From positions 1 through 64,000 of the forward strand of contig NZ_VWMY01000057.1 in NCBI RefSeq assembly GCF_008905045.1: DNA of 64,000 nucleotides, written 5' to 3'. The DNA comes from Streptomyces albicerus. Its GTDB lineage: Bacteria > Actinomycetota > Actinomycetes > Streptomycetales > Streptomycetaceae. Both the position numbers and the translations under genes were made by a program. Shown one piece after another: positions 8,484 to 16,364 of this stretch; the stretch's first letter is position 1; each line of letters starts with the position of its first letter. The notes under the pieces are model-generated. The model saw only the letters and a program-made list of their open reading frames with translations. It made no database searches and had not been told where the DNA came from.

Positions 8484-9041
8484 TTACGCCTCCTTGAAGG
8501 GGAAGCCGAGGTGACGGAGGAGCGCGCGGCCCTCGGCGTCGTTGGTCGCCGTGGTGACCACGGTGATGTCCATACCCCGGACGCGGTCGATCTTGTCCTG
8601 GTCGATCTCGTGGAACATGACCTGCTCCGTGAGACCGAAGGTGTAGTTGCCACGGCCGTCGAACTGCTTGGGGGACAGACCACGGAAGTCGCGGATGCGC
8701 GGGAGCGCGAGCGACAGGGTGCGGTCCAGGAACTCCCACATGCGGTCGCCACGGAGCGTGACGTGAGCACCGATCGGCTGACCCTCGCGCAGCTTGAACT
8801 GCGCGATGGACTTCCGGGCCTTGGTGATGGCCGGCTTCTGACCGGTGATGGTGGTCAGGTCACGGACGGCACCGTCCATGAGCTTCGAGTCACGGGCGGC
8901 GTCGCCGACACCCATGTTGACCACGATCTTGACCAGGCCGGGGATCTGCATGACGTTCTCGTACGAGAACTCTTCCTGCAGCTTGCCCGCGATCTCCTCG
9001 CGGTACTTCGTCTTGAGACGCGGAGTGGTGGTGGTAGCCAT
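8484..9041 (-). CDS. rplE: 50S ribosomal protein L5
   Basis: The 185-residue L5 begins MATTTTPRLKTKYREEIAGK and contains the conserved GVGDAARDSKLMDGAVRDL, TGQKPAITKARKSIAQFKLR and GMDITVVTTA segments. L5 binds 5S rRNA and the P-site tRNA elbow. Its ATG overlaps the rplX stop by one base. Confidence 0.98.
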   Translation of the reverse strand: MATTTTPRLKTKYREEIAGKLQEEFSYENVMQIPGLVKIVVNMGVGDAARDSKLMDGAVRDLTTITGQKPAITKARKSIAQFKLREGQPIGAHVTLRGDRMWEFLDRTLSLALPRIRDFRGLSPKQFDGRGNYTFGLTEQVMFHEIDQDKIDRVRGMDITVVTTATNDAEGRALLRHLGFPFKEA

Positions 9042-9364
9042 CAGATGTCCTCACCCGTCCGCTTGGCAACGCGGATCTTGTTGCCCTCGTCGTCGAAGCG
9101 GTAACCGACACGCGTGACGACCTTGTTGCCGTCCTTCTCCACGACCAGCTGGACGTTGGAGATGTGGATCGGGGCCTCGGTCGTGACGATGCCACCGGCC
9201 TGCGAACCGCGAGCGGTGGGACCGGCCTTAGTGTGCTTCTTGACCCGGTTGACACCCTCGACCAGGACGCGCTCGTCGCGCGGGTAAGCGGCAATGACCT
9301 TGCCCTGCTTGCCCTTGTCCTTACCGGTGATGACCTGGACCAGGTCGCCCTTCTTGATCTTCAT
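9041..9364 (-). CDS. rplX: 50S ribosomal protein L24
   Basis: The 107-residue product (MKIKKGDLVQVITGKDKGKQ at the start) has the KOW motif of L24, an early assembly protein near the exit tunnel. It sits between rplN (two-base gap) and rplE (one-base overlap). Confidence 0.98.
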   Translation of the reverse strand: MKIKKGDLVQVITGKDKGKQGKVIAAYPRDERVLVEGVNRVKKHTKAGPTARGSQAGGIVTTEAPIHISNVQLVVEKDGNKVVTRVGYRFDDEGNKIRVAKRTGEDI

Positions 9365-9366
9365 GC

Positions 9367-9735
9367 TTACAGCACCTCCGGCGCGAGCGAGATGATCTTC
9401 ATGAACTTCTTCTCGCGCAGCTCACGGCCGACGGGGCCGAAGATACGGGTGCCGCGAGGGTCGCCGTCGTTCTTCAGAATGACAGCGGCGTTCTCGTCGA
9501 AGCGGATGTACGAGCCGTCCGGACGGCGGCGCTCCTTGACGGTGCGAACGATGACCGCCTTGACGACGTCACCCTTCTTCACGTTGCCACCGGGGATCGC
9601 GTCCTTGACGGTGGCGACGATGACGTCACCGATGCCCGCGTAGCGGCGACCGGAGCCACCGAGCACACGGATGCAAAGGATCTCCTTCGCACCAGTGTTG
9701 TCGGCGACACGCAGTCGCGACTCCTGCTGGATCAC
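9367..9735 (-). CDS. rplN: 50S ribosomal protein L14
   Basis: With the GTG start at 9735 the product has 122 residues and the standard opening (M)IQQESRLRVADNTGAKE. AGGAGA lies just upstream of that GTG. An in-frame upstream ATG would add 17 unrelated residues and was rejected. L14 lies at the subunit interface. It opens the spc group after a 193-base hairpin-rich gap following rpsQ. Confidence 0.97.
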   Translation of the reverse strand: MIQQESRLRVADNTGAKEILCIRVLGGSGRRYAGIGDVIVATVKDAIPGGNVKKGDVVKAVIVRTVKERRRPDGSYIRFDENAAVILKNDGDPRGTRIFGPVGRELREKKFMKIISLAPEVL

Positions 9736-9808
9736 GTCTATCTCCTGATTGTCTGCCGGTTCCCGCAGGGGTCCCTTTCGGGTCATCCTGCGAGCCTGGC
9801 GGAACCGT

Positions 9809-9829
9809 CCTGCGGGTTGCTCCCGCAGG
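9809..9829 (-). repeat. Hairpin in the rplN leader
   Basis: CCTGCGGG (9809-9816) and CCCGCAGG (9822-9829) form an 8-bp stem with a five-base loop, about 75 bases before rplN. It may be part of an spc leader structure; its role is not known. Confidence 0.5.
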
Positions 9830-9904
9830 AATTACTTGGCCTCTTGGGGCAGAACACCTCTGCCGGGGGCTGCACACCTCACGGTGGAGCCCCCAGCGGA
9901 GGGC

Positions 9905-9925
9905 AGCGGGGGCGGAGCCCCCGCT
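9905..9925 (-). terminator. Hairpin at the S10/spc boundary
   Basis: AGCGGGGGC (9905-9913) pairs with GCCCCCGCT (9917-9925) across a three-base loop, directly after the rpsQ stop. No U-tract follows. A second GC stem (CCGGGGGCT with AGCCCCC) lies in 9860-9895. The pair probably ends or attenuates the S10 transcript. Confidence 0.55.
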
Positions 9926-9928
9926 TGA

Positions 9929-10216
9929 TTACTTCGCCTTCTCGAGAATCTCGACGATGCGCCAGCGCTTCGTCGCGGACAGCGGCCGGGTCTCCATGAT
10001 GAGGACACGGTCGCCGACGCCCGCGGCGTTCTGCTCGTCGTGGGCCTTGAGCTTGTTCGTACGGCGGATGACCTTGCCGTACAGCGCGTGCTTGACGCGG
10101 TCCTCGACAGCGACGACGACGGTCTTGTCCATCTTGTCGCTGACGACCAGACCCTCACGGGTCTTGCGGAAGCCGCGCTCGGCCTTCGTCTCTTCAGTCA
10201 CATTGCTCTCGCTCAT
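9929..10216 (-). CDS. rpsQ: 30S ribosomal protein S17
   Basis: The 95-residue product has the S17 OB-fold core (GLVVSDKMDKTVVVAVEDRV and DRVLIMETRPLSATKRWR). Its N-terminus is slightly longer than in E. coli. The ATG at 10216 overlaps the rpmC stop by one base. It is the last gene of the S10 group. Confidence 0.98.
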   Translation of the reverse strand: MSESNVTEETKAERGFRKTREGLVVSDKMDKTVVVAVEDRVKHALYGKVIRRTNKLKAHDEQNAAGVGDRVLIMETRPLSATKRWRIVEILEKAK

Positions 10217-10440
10217 CAGGCGCTCTCCACCGTTTCGATGCCCAGCTCGCGCTCACGCATCAGGGTGTAGATCCGCGCGATGTCCTTGCGGACGGCCTTC
10301 AGCCGACCGTGGTTCTCGAGCTGACCGGTCGCCGCCTGGAAGCGGAGGTTGAACAGCTCTTCCTTGGCCTCGCGAAGCTTCGCGAGAAGCTCCTCGTTGC
10401 CCAGCTCGCGCAGCTCTGACGCCTTGGTACCGGCCGACAT
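10216..10440 (-). CDS. rpmC: 50S ribosomal protein L29
   Basis: The 74-residue product (MSAGTKASELRELGNEELLA at the start) is a two-helix L29 at the tunnel exit, where targeting factors dock. The ATG at 10440 overlaps the rplP stop by one base and has AGGTGA at a good distance; a GTG one codon earlier is also possible. Confidence 0.96.
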   Translation of the reverse strand: MSAGTKASELRELGNEELLAKLREAKEELFNLRFQAATGQLENHGRLKAVRKDIARIYTLMRERELGIETVESA

Positions 10441-10859
10441 CACGCTTCACCTGCCTCGCGCTTGACGATCCGGCACTTCATCGGCAGCTTGTGGGCCGCC
10501 CGAGTCAGAGCTTCACGCGCAGTCTTCTCGTTCGGGTAGGACAGCTCGAACATGACCCGGCCCGGGTGCACGTTCGCGACCCACCACTCGGGGGAACCCT
10601 TACCGGAACCCATGCGGGTCTCGGCGGGCTTCTTGGTCAGCGGGCGGTCCGGGTAGATGTTGATCCAGACCTTGCCGCCACGCTTGATGTGGCGGGTCAT
10701 CGCGATACGAGCCGCCTCGATCTGGCGGTTCGTCACGTACGCCGGCGTGAGGGCCTGAATGCCGTACTCGCCGAACGCGACCGTCGTACCACCCTTGGCC
10801 TGACCGCGGCGCTTGGGGTGGTGCTGCTTGCGGTGCTTGACCCTACGAGGGATCAGCAT
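10440..10859 (-). CDS. rplP: 50S ribosomal protein L16
   Basis: The 139-residue L16 begins MLIPRRVKHRKQHHPKRRGQ and contains GGKVWINIYPDRPLTKKPAE and the RMGSGKGSPEWWVANV motif. L16 helps position the A-site tRNA. It follows rpsC by five bases. Confidence 0.98.
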   Translation of the reverse strand: MLIPRRVKHRKQHHPKRRGQAKGGTTVAFGEYGIQALTPAYVTNRQIEAARIAMTRHIKRGGKVWINIYPDRPLTKKPAETRMGSGKGSPEWWVANVHPGRVMFELSYPNEKTAREALTRAAHKLPMKCRIVKREAGEA

Positions 10860-10864
10860 TTCGG

Positions 10865-11710
10865 TCAGGCCTCCGTTCCGGTGCTCTCAGCCGGAGCGGC
10901 AGCGGCGGCGGGAGCCTCGGCCTTGGGGGCCTCGGCAGCCGGCGCGGACTGCTGCTGCGGCTTGCGGCCGCGGCCGCCACGCTCGCCACCACGACCACCA
11001 CGGGCCGGGCGGTCGCCAGCGCCGCCACCGCGGGCCGGGCGGTTACCCGCACGGGCAGCGGCGTTCTCGGCGCGGACCTCGGCGATGTTCTTGACGTCGC
11101 CCTTGTAGATCCAGACCTTCACACCGATGCGGCCGAAGGTCGTCTTGGCCTCGAAGAAGCCGTAGTCGACGTTCGCGCGGAGCGTGTGCAGGGGCACGCG
11201 GCCCTCGCGGTAGAACTCCGAGCGGGACATCTCGGCGCCGCCGAGACGGCCACCACACTGGATCTTGATGCCCTTGGCGCCGGCCTTCATTGTGCCCTGC
11301 ATGCTCTTACGCATGGCGCGGCGGAAGGAGACGCGGGAGGACAGCTGCTCCGCAACGGCCTGAGCAACCAGCTGAGCGTCGGTCTCGGGGCTCTTGACCT
11401 CGAGGATGTTCAGCTGGACCTGCTTGCCCGTGAGCTTCTCGAGGTCGCCGCGGATGCGGTCGGCCTCGGCGCCACGGCGGCCGATGACGATGCCGGGACG
11501 CGCGGTGTGGATGTCCACCCGCACGCGGTCACGGGTGCGCTCGATCTCAACCTTCGAGATGCCGGCGCGCTCCATGCCGGACGTCATCATCCGACGGATG
11601 GCGACGTCTTCCTTGACGTAGTCCTTGTACAGCTTGTCGGCGTACCAACGGGACTTGAAGTCCGTGGTGATGCCGAGCCGGAACCCATGCGGGTTAACCT
11701 TCTGGCCCAT
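10865..11710 (-). CDS. rpsC: 30S ribosomal protein S3
   Basis: The 281-residue S3 has the KH domain (VIGRRGAEADRIRGDLEKLTG, residues about 75-95) and the C-terminal S3 domain ending near residue 215. A low-complexity tail rich in Arg-Gly repeats, then Ala, Pro and Glu, extends it beyond the E. coli length (233). S3 lines the mRNA entry channel. Its ATG overlaps the rplV stop by one base. Confidence 0.97.
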   Translation of the reverse strand: MGQKVNPHGFRLGITTDFKSRWYADKLYKDYVKEDVAIRRMMTSGMERAGISKVEIERTRDRVRVDIHTARPGIVIGRRGAEADRIRGDLEKLTGKQVQLNILEVKSPETDAQLVAQAVAEQLSSRVSFRRAMRKSMQGTMKAGAKGIKIQCGGRLGGAEMSRSEFYREGRVPLHTLRANVDYGFFEAKTTFGRIGVKVWIYKGDVKNIAEVRAENAAARAGNRPARGGGAGDRPARGGRGGERGGRGRKPQQQSAPAAEAPKAEAPAAAAAPAESTGTEA

Positions 11711-12057
11711 TACCGGGTTCCTTCCTTGCTGCTGACGACCACGGTGATGTGGCTGGTCCGCTTGCGGATCCGGTAGGCGCGGCCCTGGGCACGCGGCCGG
11801 AACCGCTTCAGGGTCGGACCCTCGTCGACGTACGCCTCGGTGATGACGAGGCTGTCGGCGTCGGTGTGGTCGTAGTTGTGTGCGGCGTTGGCGATGGCGC
11901 TGTCAAGCACCTTGCCGACCGGCACGCTCGCGGCCTGCGGGGCGAAACGCAGGACCGCCTGAGCCTCCGTGGCGTCCATGCCACGGATAAGGTCCACCAC
12001 GCGGCGGGCCTTCATGGGCGTAACGCGGATGTACCGCGCCTGGGCCCTGGCTTCCAT
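11710..12057 (-). CDS. rplV: 50S ribosomal protein L22
   Basis: From the ATG at 12057 the product has 115 residues, beginning MEARAQARYIRVTPMKARRV, with the beta-hairpin region near RFRPRAQGRAYRIRKRTSHI that lines the exit tunnel. GGAAGG precedes this ATG at a suitable distance. An alternative ATG at 12087 would add 10 residues. The hairpin sequence shows no obvious macrolide-resistance insertion. Confidence 0.96.
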   Translation of the reverse strand: MEARAQARYIRVTPMKARRVVDLIRGMDATEAQAVLRFAPQAASVPVGKVLDSAIANAAHNYDHTDADSLVITEAYVDEGPTLKRFRPRAQGRAYRIRKRTSHITVVVSSKEGTR

Positions 12058-12098
12058 GGTTGTCCTTCCAGTGTCTGTCATGGTCATTCCACCCCGCG

Positions 12099-12380
12099 TT
12101 AGCGGCGCTTCGACTTCCGGTCGTCCTTGACGTGACCCCGGAAGGTGCGCGTCGGCGAGAACTCGCCGAGCTTGTGGCCGACCATCGACTCGGTGACAAA
12201 CACCGGAATGTGGGTCTTGCCGTTGTGCACCGCGATCGTGTGGCCGAGCATGGCCGGGATGATCATCGAGCGACGGGACCAGGTCTTGATGACGTTCTTG
12301 GTGCCGGCTTCGTTCTGTACGTCCACCTTCTTGATCAGGTGGTCGTCGACGAAGGGCCCCTTCTTGAGACTGCGCGGCAT
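12099..12380 (-). CDS. rpsS: 30S ribosomal protein S19
   Basis: This 93-residue protein begins MPRSLKKGPFVDDHLIKKVD and contains the conserved HNGKTHIPVFVTESMVGHKL segment. It sits on the 30S head near S13. It lies 12 bases after rplB. Confidence 0.98.
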   Translation of the reverse strand: MPRSLKKGPFVDDHLIKKVDVQNEAGTKNVIKTWSRRSMIIPAMLGHTIAVHNGKTHIPVFVTESMVGHKLGEFSPTRTFRGHVKDDRKSKRR

Positions 12381-12392
12381 CTAAACCCGCTC

Positions 12393-13229
12393 CTAGCGCT
12401 TCTTGTTCGTCTTGCGGCGGCGGACGATGTACTTGTTCGAAGCCTTCTTCGGCGAACGAGTACGACCCTCCTTCTGACCCCACGGCGAGACCGGGTGGCG
12501 ACCACCGGAGGTCTTGCCCTCACCACCACCGTGCGGGTGGTCAACCGGGTTCATCGCCACACCGCGAACGGTCGGGCGGACGCCCAGCCAGCGCTTGCGG
12601 CCGGCCTTGCCCCAGTTGATGTTCGACTGCTCGGCGTTGCCGACCTCACCGACGGTGGCGCGGCAGCGCACGTCGACCAGGCGGATCTCTCCGGACGGCA
12701 TGCGCAGGTGGGCCATCTGGCCCTCCTTCGCGAGCAGCTGCACGGAGGCACCGGCGGAGCGGGCGAATTTGGCACCGCCACCAGGACGGAGCTCGATCGC
12801 GTGGATCGTGGTACCGACCGGGATGTTGCGGAGGGCCAGGTTGTTGCCCGGCTTGATGTCGGCCCCGGGACCGTTCTCGACGCGGTCGCCCTGCGACAGG
12901 TTGCGCGGGGCGAGGATGTAGCGCTTCTCGCCGTCGGCGTAGTGCAGCAGCGCGATGCGTGCGGTGCGGTTGGGGTCGTACTCGATGTGCGCGACCTTCG
13001 CCGGCACGCCGTCCTTGTCGTGACGACGGAAGTCGATCACGCGGTAGGCGCGCTTGTGGCCACCACCCTGGTGGCGCACGGTCACACGACCGGAATTGTT
13101 ACGGCCGCCCTTGCTGTGCAGCGGGCGAACCAGCGACTTCTCCGGCGTGGACCGCGTGACCTCGACGAAGTCGGCGACGCTGGAGCCACGACGGCCCGGC
13201 GTAGTCGGCTTGTACTTGCGGATTCCCAT
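12393..13229 (-). CDS. rplB: 50S ribosomal protein L2
   Basis: The 278-residue L2 has the OB and SH3-like domains and the near-invariant HPHGGGEGKTSGGRHPVSPW loop whose His approaches the peptidyl-transferase centre. Its length is the bacterial standard. It lies about 40 bases after rplW. Confidence 0.98.
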   Translation of the reverse strand: MGIRKYKPTTPGRRGSSVADFVEVTRSTPEKSLVRPLHSKGGRNNSGRVTVRHQGGGHKRAYRVIDFRRHDKDGVPAKVAHIEYDPNRTARIALLHYADGEKRYILAPRNLSQGDRVENGPGADIKPGNNLALRNIPVGTTIHAIELRPGGGAKFARSAGASVQLLAKEGQMAHLRMPSGEIRLVDVRCRATVGEVGNAEQSNINWGKAGRKRWLGVRPTVRGVAMNPVDHPHGGGEGKTSGGRHPVSPWGQKEGRTRSPKKASNKYIVRRRKTNKKR

Positions 13230-13268
13230 TTCTCAGTCCTCGTCCGATATTCGGACCAGGGCGCTCCG

Positions 13269-13685
13269 TTAGGAGGCCTGGCCGAAGATGTCGATACGGT
13301 CGCCCTCAGCGAGGGTCACGATCGCGCGCTTGCTGTCCGCACGCTTGCCGAAGCCGGTGCGGGTGCGCTTGCGCTTGCCCTGACGGTTGATCGTGTTGAC
13401 CCCGGTGACCTTGACCGAGAAGACCGCCTGGACGGCCTCCTTGATCTGCGTCTTGTTGGCCCGCGGGTCCACGACGAAGGTGTACTTGCCCTCGTCGAGG
13501 AGCGCGTAGCTCTTCTCCGAGACGACCGGCTTGAGGAGCACGTCACGGGGGTCCGTGAAGGACTTGCTCAGCGGGGTCTCGACGGTGTTCTTGCCCTCGG
13601 TGGCGTGGCGCTTCGCCTTGGCGACGCGCGCGGCCTTGGCGGCCTTGGCGGCCTTCGAGGCAATGCTCGGGTGACGCGTAGCCAT
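13269..13685 (-). CDS. rplW: 50S ribosomal protein L23 with N-terminal extension
   Basis: The 138-residue product is about 38 residues longer than E. coli L23. The extension MATRHPSIASKAAKAAKAAR is Ala/Lys-rich and precedes the normal domain (DVLLKPVVSEKSYALLDEG onward). L23 docks trigger factor and SRP at the tunnel exit. The start ATG overlaps the rplD stop; a similar extension is usual in Streptomyces. Confidence 0.97.
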   Translation of the reverse strand: MATRHPSIASKAAKAAKAARVAKAKRHATEGKNTVETPLSKSFTDPRDVLLKPVVSEKSYALLDEGKYTFVVDPRANKTQIKEAVQAVFSVKVTGVNTINRQGKRKRTRTGFGKRADSKRAIVTLAEGDRIDIFGQAS

Positions 13686-14341
13686 CAGGCTTCGCTCCCT
13701 TCGGTGTCAGCGGCCTTGGGGCCAGACACGAAGGACTCGAAAGCGGCCTGGGTGAAGACCACGTCGTCCGAGACGAGAACGTCGTACGTGTTCAGCTGGC
13801 CCGGCTCCAGGATGTGGACCTGGGGCAGGTTGCGGGCGGAGAGCAGCGAGGCCTCGTCGGCGCGGTCGATCACCAGGAGCAGGTTCTTGCGCTCCGAGAT
13901 CTTGCCGAGCAGGCTCTTCGCGGCCTTCGTGGACGGCGCCTCGCCCTCGACCACGCCGGTGACGACGTGGATGCGGTCGTTGCGGGCCCGGTCGGTGAGG
14001 GCGTGGCGCAGGGCCGCGGCCTTCATCTTCTTCGGGGTCCGCTGCGAGTAGTCACGCGGCACGGGGCCGTGCACGACGCCACCGCCGGCGAACTGGGGCG
14101 CGCGGGTCGAGCCCTGACGGGCGCGGCCGGTGCCCTTCTGGCGGTACGGCTTCTTGCCGCCACCGCGAACCTCGCCACGGGTCTTGGTCTTGTGCGTGCC
14201 CTGACGGGCAGCGGCCAGCTGGGCGACGACGACCTGGTGGATCAGCGGAATGCTGATCTTCTCGACGTCGAAGATCTCCGCGGGGAGTTCGACCGTCCCG
14301 GTCTTGTCGCCTGCCGGCGAAAGGATGTCAACAGTGCTCAT
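13685..14341 (-). CDS. rplD: 50S ribosomal protein L4
   Basis: From the ATG at 14341 the product has 218 residues, beginning MSTVDILSPAGDKTGTVELP, with the extended tunnel loop KPYRQKGTGRARQGSTRAPQ. In E. coli L4 represses its own S10 operon through the leader RNA; this operon also has a long leader (15320-15720). The gap to rplC is seven bases. Confidence 0.97.
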   Translation of the reverse strand: MSTVDILSPAGDKTGTVELPAEIFDVEKISIPLIHQVVVAQLAAARQGTHKTKTRGEVRGGGKKPYRQKGTGRARQGSTRAPQFAGGGVVHGPVPRDYSQRTPKKMKAAALRHALTDRARNDRIHVVTGVVEGEAPSTKAAKSLLGKISERKNLLLVIDRADEASLLSARNLPQVHILEPGQLNTYDVLVSDDVVFTQAAFESFVSGPKAADTEGSEA

Positions 14342-14348
14342 CGTTACC

Positions 14349-14993
14349 TCAGGCCCCCTTGGCCGCGGTGCGGACCAGGACGAGGCCGCCGTTCGGACCG
14401 GGAACCGCGCCCTTGATGAGCAGCAGACCCTTCTCCGCGTCAACGGCGTGGACGGTCAGGTTCTGGGTGGTGACCCGCTCGTTGCCCATGCGACCCGCCA
14501 TGCGGAGGCCTTTGAACACACGGCCCGGGGTGGCGCAGCCACCGATGGAGCCGGGAGAGCGGTGCTTGCGCTGGGTGCCGTGACCGGCGCCGAGGCCCTT
14601 GAAGTTGTGACGCTTCATGACACCGGCGAAGCCCTTGCCCTTGCTGGTGCCGGTCACGTCCACCTTGACGCCGGACTCGAAGGTCTCAGCGGTGATCTCC
14701 TGGCCGAGGGTGTACTCGCTGGCGTCAGCGGTACGGATCTCGACGAGGTGGCGGCGGGGGGTGACGTCGGCCTTGGCGAAGTGGCCCTTGAGGGGCTTGT
14801 TCACCTTGCGCGGGTCGATCTCGCCGAAGGCGATCTGGACCGACTCGTAGCCGTCGGAGTCATTCGTACGGACCTGGGTGACGACGTTCGGGCCGGCCTT
14901 GACGACGGTGACCGGAACAACACGGTTGTTCTCGTCCCACACCTGCGTCATGCCGAGCTTCTCGCCCAGGATGCCCTTGATCTGCTTAGCCAT
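14349..14993 (-). CDS. rplC: 50S ribosomal protein L3
   Basis: The 214-residue product begins MAKQIKGILGEKLGMTQVWD and contains GTSKGKGFAGVMKRHNFKGL and the GSIGGCATPGRVFKGLRMAG segment that reaches towards the peptidyl-transferase centre. It lies 17 bases after rpsJ. Confidence 0.98.
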   Translation of the reverse strand: MAKQIKGILGEKLGMTQVWDENNRVVPVTVVKAGPNVVTQVRTNDSDGYESVQIAFGEIDPRKVNKPLKGHFAKADVTPRRHLVEIRTADASEYTLGQEITAETFESGVKVDVTGTSKGKGFAGVMKRHNFKGLGAGHGTQRKHRSPGSIGGCATPGRVFKGLRMAGRMGNERVTTQNLTVHAVDAEKGLLLIKGAVPGPNGGLVLVRTAAKGA

Positions 14994-15010
14994 TCTCAGA
15001 TCACCGGCCC

Positions 15011-15319
15011 TTAGAGCTTGATCTCGATGTCGACACCGGCCGGGAGGTCGAGTCGCATCAGAGAGTCAACGGTCTTGGGCGTCGGGTCGAGGATGTCGAT
15101 CAGGCGCTTGTGCGTGCGCATCTCGAAGTGCTCGCGCGAGTCCTTGTACTTGTGCGGCGACTTGATGACGCAGTACACGTTCTTCTCAGTGGGCAGCGGC
15201 ACCGGGCCCGCGACCGACGCACCAGTGCGGGTCACCGTCTCGACGATCTTCTTCGCCGAGCTGTCGATGACCTCGTGGTCGTAGGCCTTGAGCCGGATGC
15301 GGATCTTCTGTCCCGCCAT
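15011..15319 (-). CDS. rpsJ: 30S ribosomal protein S10 (NusE)
   Basis: This 102-residue protein (MAGQKIRIRLKAYDHEVIDS at the start) is full-length S10, part of the 30S head and also the NusE partner of NusB and NusG in antitermination. It is the first gene of the S10 operon and is preceded by a long structured leader. Confidence 0.98.
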   Translation of the reverse strand: MAGQKIRIRLKAYDHEVIDSSAKKIVETVTRTGASVAGPVPLPTEKNVYCVIKSPHKYKDSREHFEMRTHKRLIDILDPTPKTVDSLMRLDLPAGVDIEIKL

Positions 15320-15720
15320 GGCTACTCAGTAGTCCTTAGTCTCGTTTAACGCTCTGGAACCCGGGGATCCGTGTCCTCACCTCCGACCCACGCGGTCGGG
15401 CGTGTCGCGTCCTCACTGACAGAAATATCCACGAGTGGATTTTCCCTGCGAGGGACGCGGCCCTGCCCGAAGGCGACCGCTGGACCGGGGGCCGACTGCA
15501 TTCAATTGCTTATGCGTGGCCACCGGGCGCCTGGTCGGCACCCCGCTGACACTTCCCGGAAGATTCCCGTACGTCCGCCCCAGCGCTGCCTTACGGCAGT
15601 TGGAGCGACGAGTACTGTGGGACTCGCTTCCGGTCCTCCCGGCGGGAGGCGCGCAGCATCGGCACTCAACCGAGCAACCCCGACAGTCTGCCATACGGGG
15701 CGTGACGCTGGCCAATCGAG
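15320..15720 (-). promoter_or_regulatory. S10 operon leader, about 400 nt, structured
   Basis: No gene is supported here. On the minus strand the leader carries several local hairpins: CTGCC-GTAA-GGCAG (15586-15599), ATCCAC/GTGGAT (15427-15440), CTTCC-G-GGAAG, and the motif CCCGACCGCGTGGGTCG (15384-15407 with flanks), which recurs before rpsL. Such a length and structure suit a ribosomal-protein autoregulatory leader, but the regulator is not shown by the sequence. Confidence 0.6.
15384..15407 (-). repeat. Leader hairpin motif, copy 1 (rpsJ)
   Basis: The minus-strand motif CGACACG then CCCGACCGCGTGGGTCG folds as CCGACC/GGTCGG around a short loop, 65 bases before the rpsJ start. Copy 2 lies before rpsL at 27679-27702 and differs at one base. 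Confidence 0.7.
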
Positions 15721-15726
15721 CCGGAG

Positions 15727-15754
15727 AGAATACCCCGGGGGTGACGGGGGTCAA
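15727..15754 (-). promoter_or_regulatory. Candidate S10 operon promoter
   Basis: On the minus strand TTGACC (15754-15749), a 16-base spacer and TATTCT (15732-15727) match the vegetative consensus well. The start site would be near 15720, about 400 bases before rpsJ. Confidence 0.6.
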
Positions 15755-15840
15755 ACAAGGGCTCGCCCTGGGGGCCGCGCGCCCCCTCACCGCAGGGCAT
15801 CCCCTCAGTCCGGGCCAGGGTGCCAAGAGCCCGCGACGCC

Positions 15841-16116
15841 TTACCCAAGATCCATGTACTCGGCTGACGGCTCTGCCAGCTCGGGGCGCTCCACCGTGTA
15901 CCGATCTCCGTGAATCCTCAGCATCGCCCAGTGCCACGCCTCGTCATGAAAGACGAGCCCGCGGTACGGCGCATCGCCCGCCTCGTACGGGTAGCACTTC
16001 AAGGCCGCCGCCCATGCCTCCGCCGGCATCAGCCCGCCGTGCCGCCGCATCACCCACGCATAACGACGCCGCTCGGCCTGCAGATACTCGGAGTACTCCG
16101 CCTCGTCCCACGCCAT
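15841..16116 (-). CDS. Small conserved-looking hypothetical protein
   Basis: The 91-residue product (MAWDEAEYSEYLQAERRRYA at the start) is rich in aromatic and charged residues and has no signal peptide, membrane segment or motif I recognise. Codon use has strong G/C at third positions in this frame. The ATG at 16116 is the only good start. It ends about 90 bases upstream of the S10 promoter. Function unknown. Confidence 0.7.
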   Translation of the reverse strand: MAWDEAEYSEYLQAERRRYAWVMRRHGGLMPAEAWAAALKCYPYEAGDAPYRGLVFHDEAWHWAMLRIHGDRYTVERPELAEPSAEYMDLG

Positions 16117-16145
16117 GCGGCGACCCTAAAGGGGGCGCCGAGGGA

Positions 16146-16364
16146 TCAGGACTCCCGGAACGGAGCCCCGGCCCGGACCCGGATCTGCCTGTCGCGGTCG
16201 ACAAGCATCGCGACGACACCCTCGACGGGATCCCCGACCTCGGGCAGAGAGGCAGGCACAGGCACAGGCGGAGCGTCTGGATCGTTGATCGTCCCGTCGG
16301 GGTCGTACGACGGGAGGCCGACGAAGCCGTGGACGCCGGGCGCGTCTTCGATCTCAAGCCGGCG
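16146..16364 (-). pseudogene. Coding remnant or frameshifted 3' end
   Basis: In the frame ending at TGA 16148-16146 the minus strand reads a protein-like sequence, EDAPGVHGFVGLPSYDPDG, then NDPDAPPVPVPASLPEVGD and EGVVAMLVDRDRQIRVRAGA, with good third-position G/C. No ATG, GTG or TTG opens this frame; upstream it overlaps the 3' end of the next gene in a different frame. A single-base frameshift (real or sequencing) joining it to a GTG near 16369 or to the upstream gene would explain it. Confidence 0.45.

Noticed and set aside
11710..12483. Long minus-strand frame (257 residues) as rplV
   Set aside because: The first 140 residues are a shadow of rpsS and rplB; L22 starts at 12057.
12060..14051. 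663-residue plus-strand open frame over rpsS to rplD
   Set aside because: Crosses several certain minus-strand ribosomal genes; no family features.
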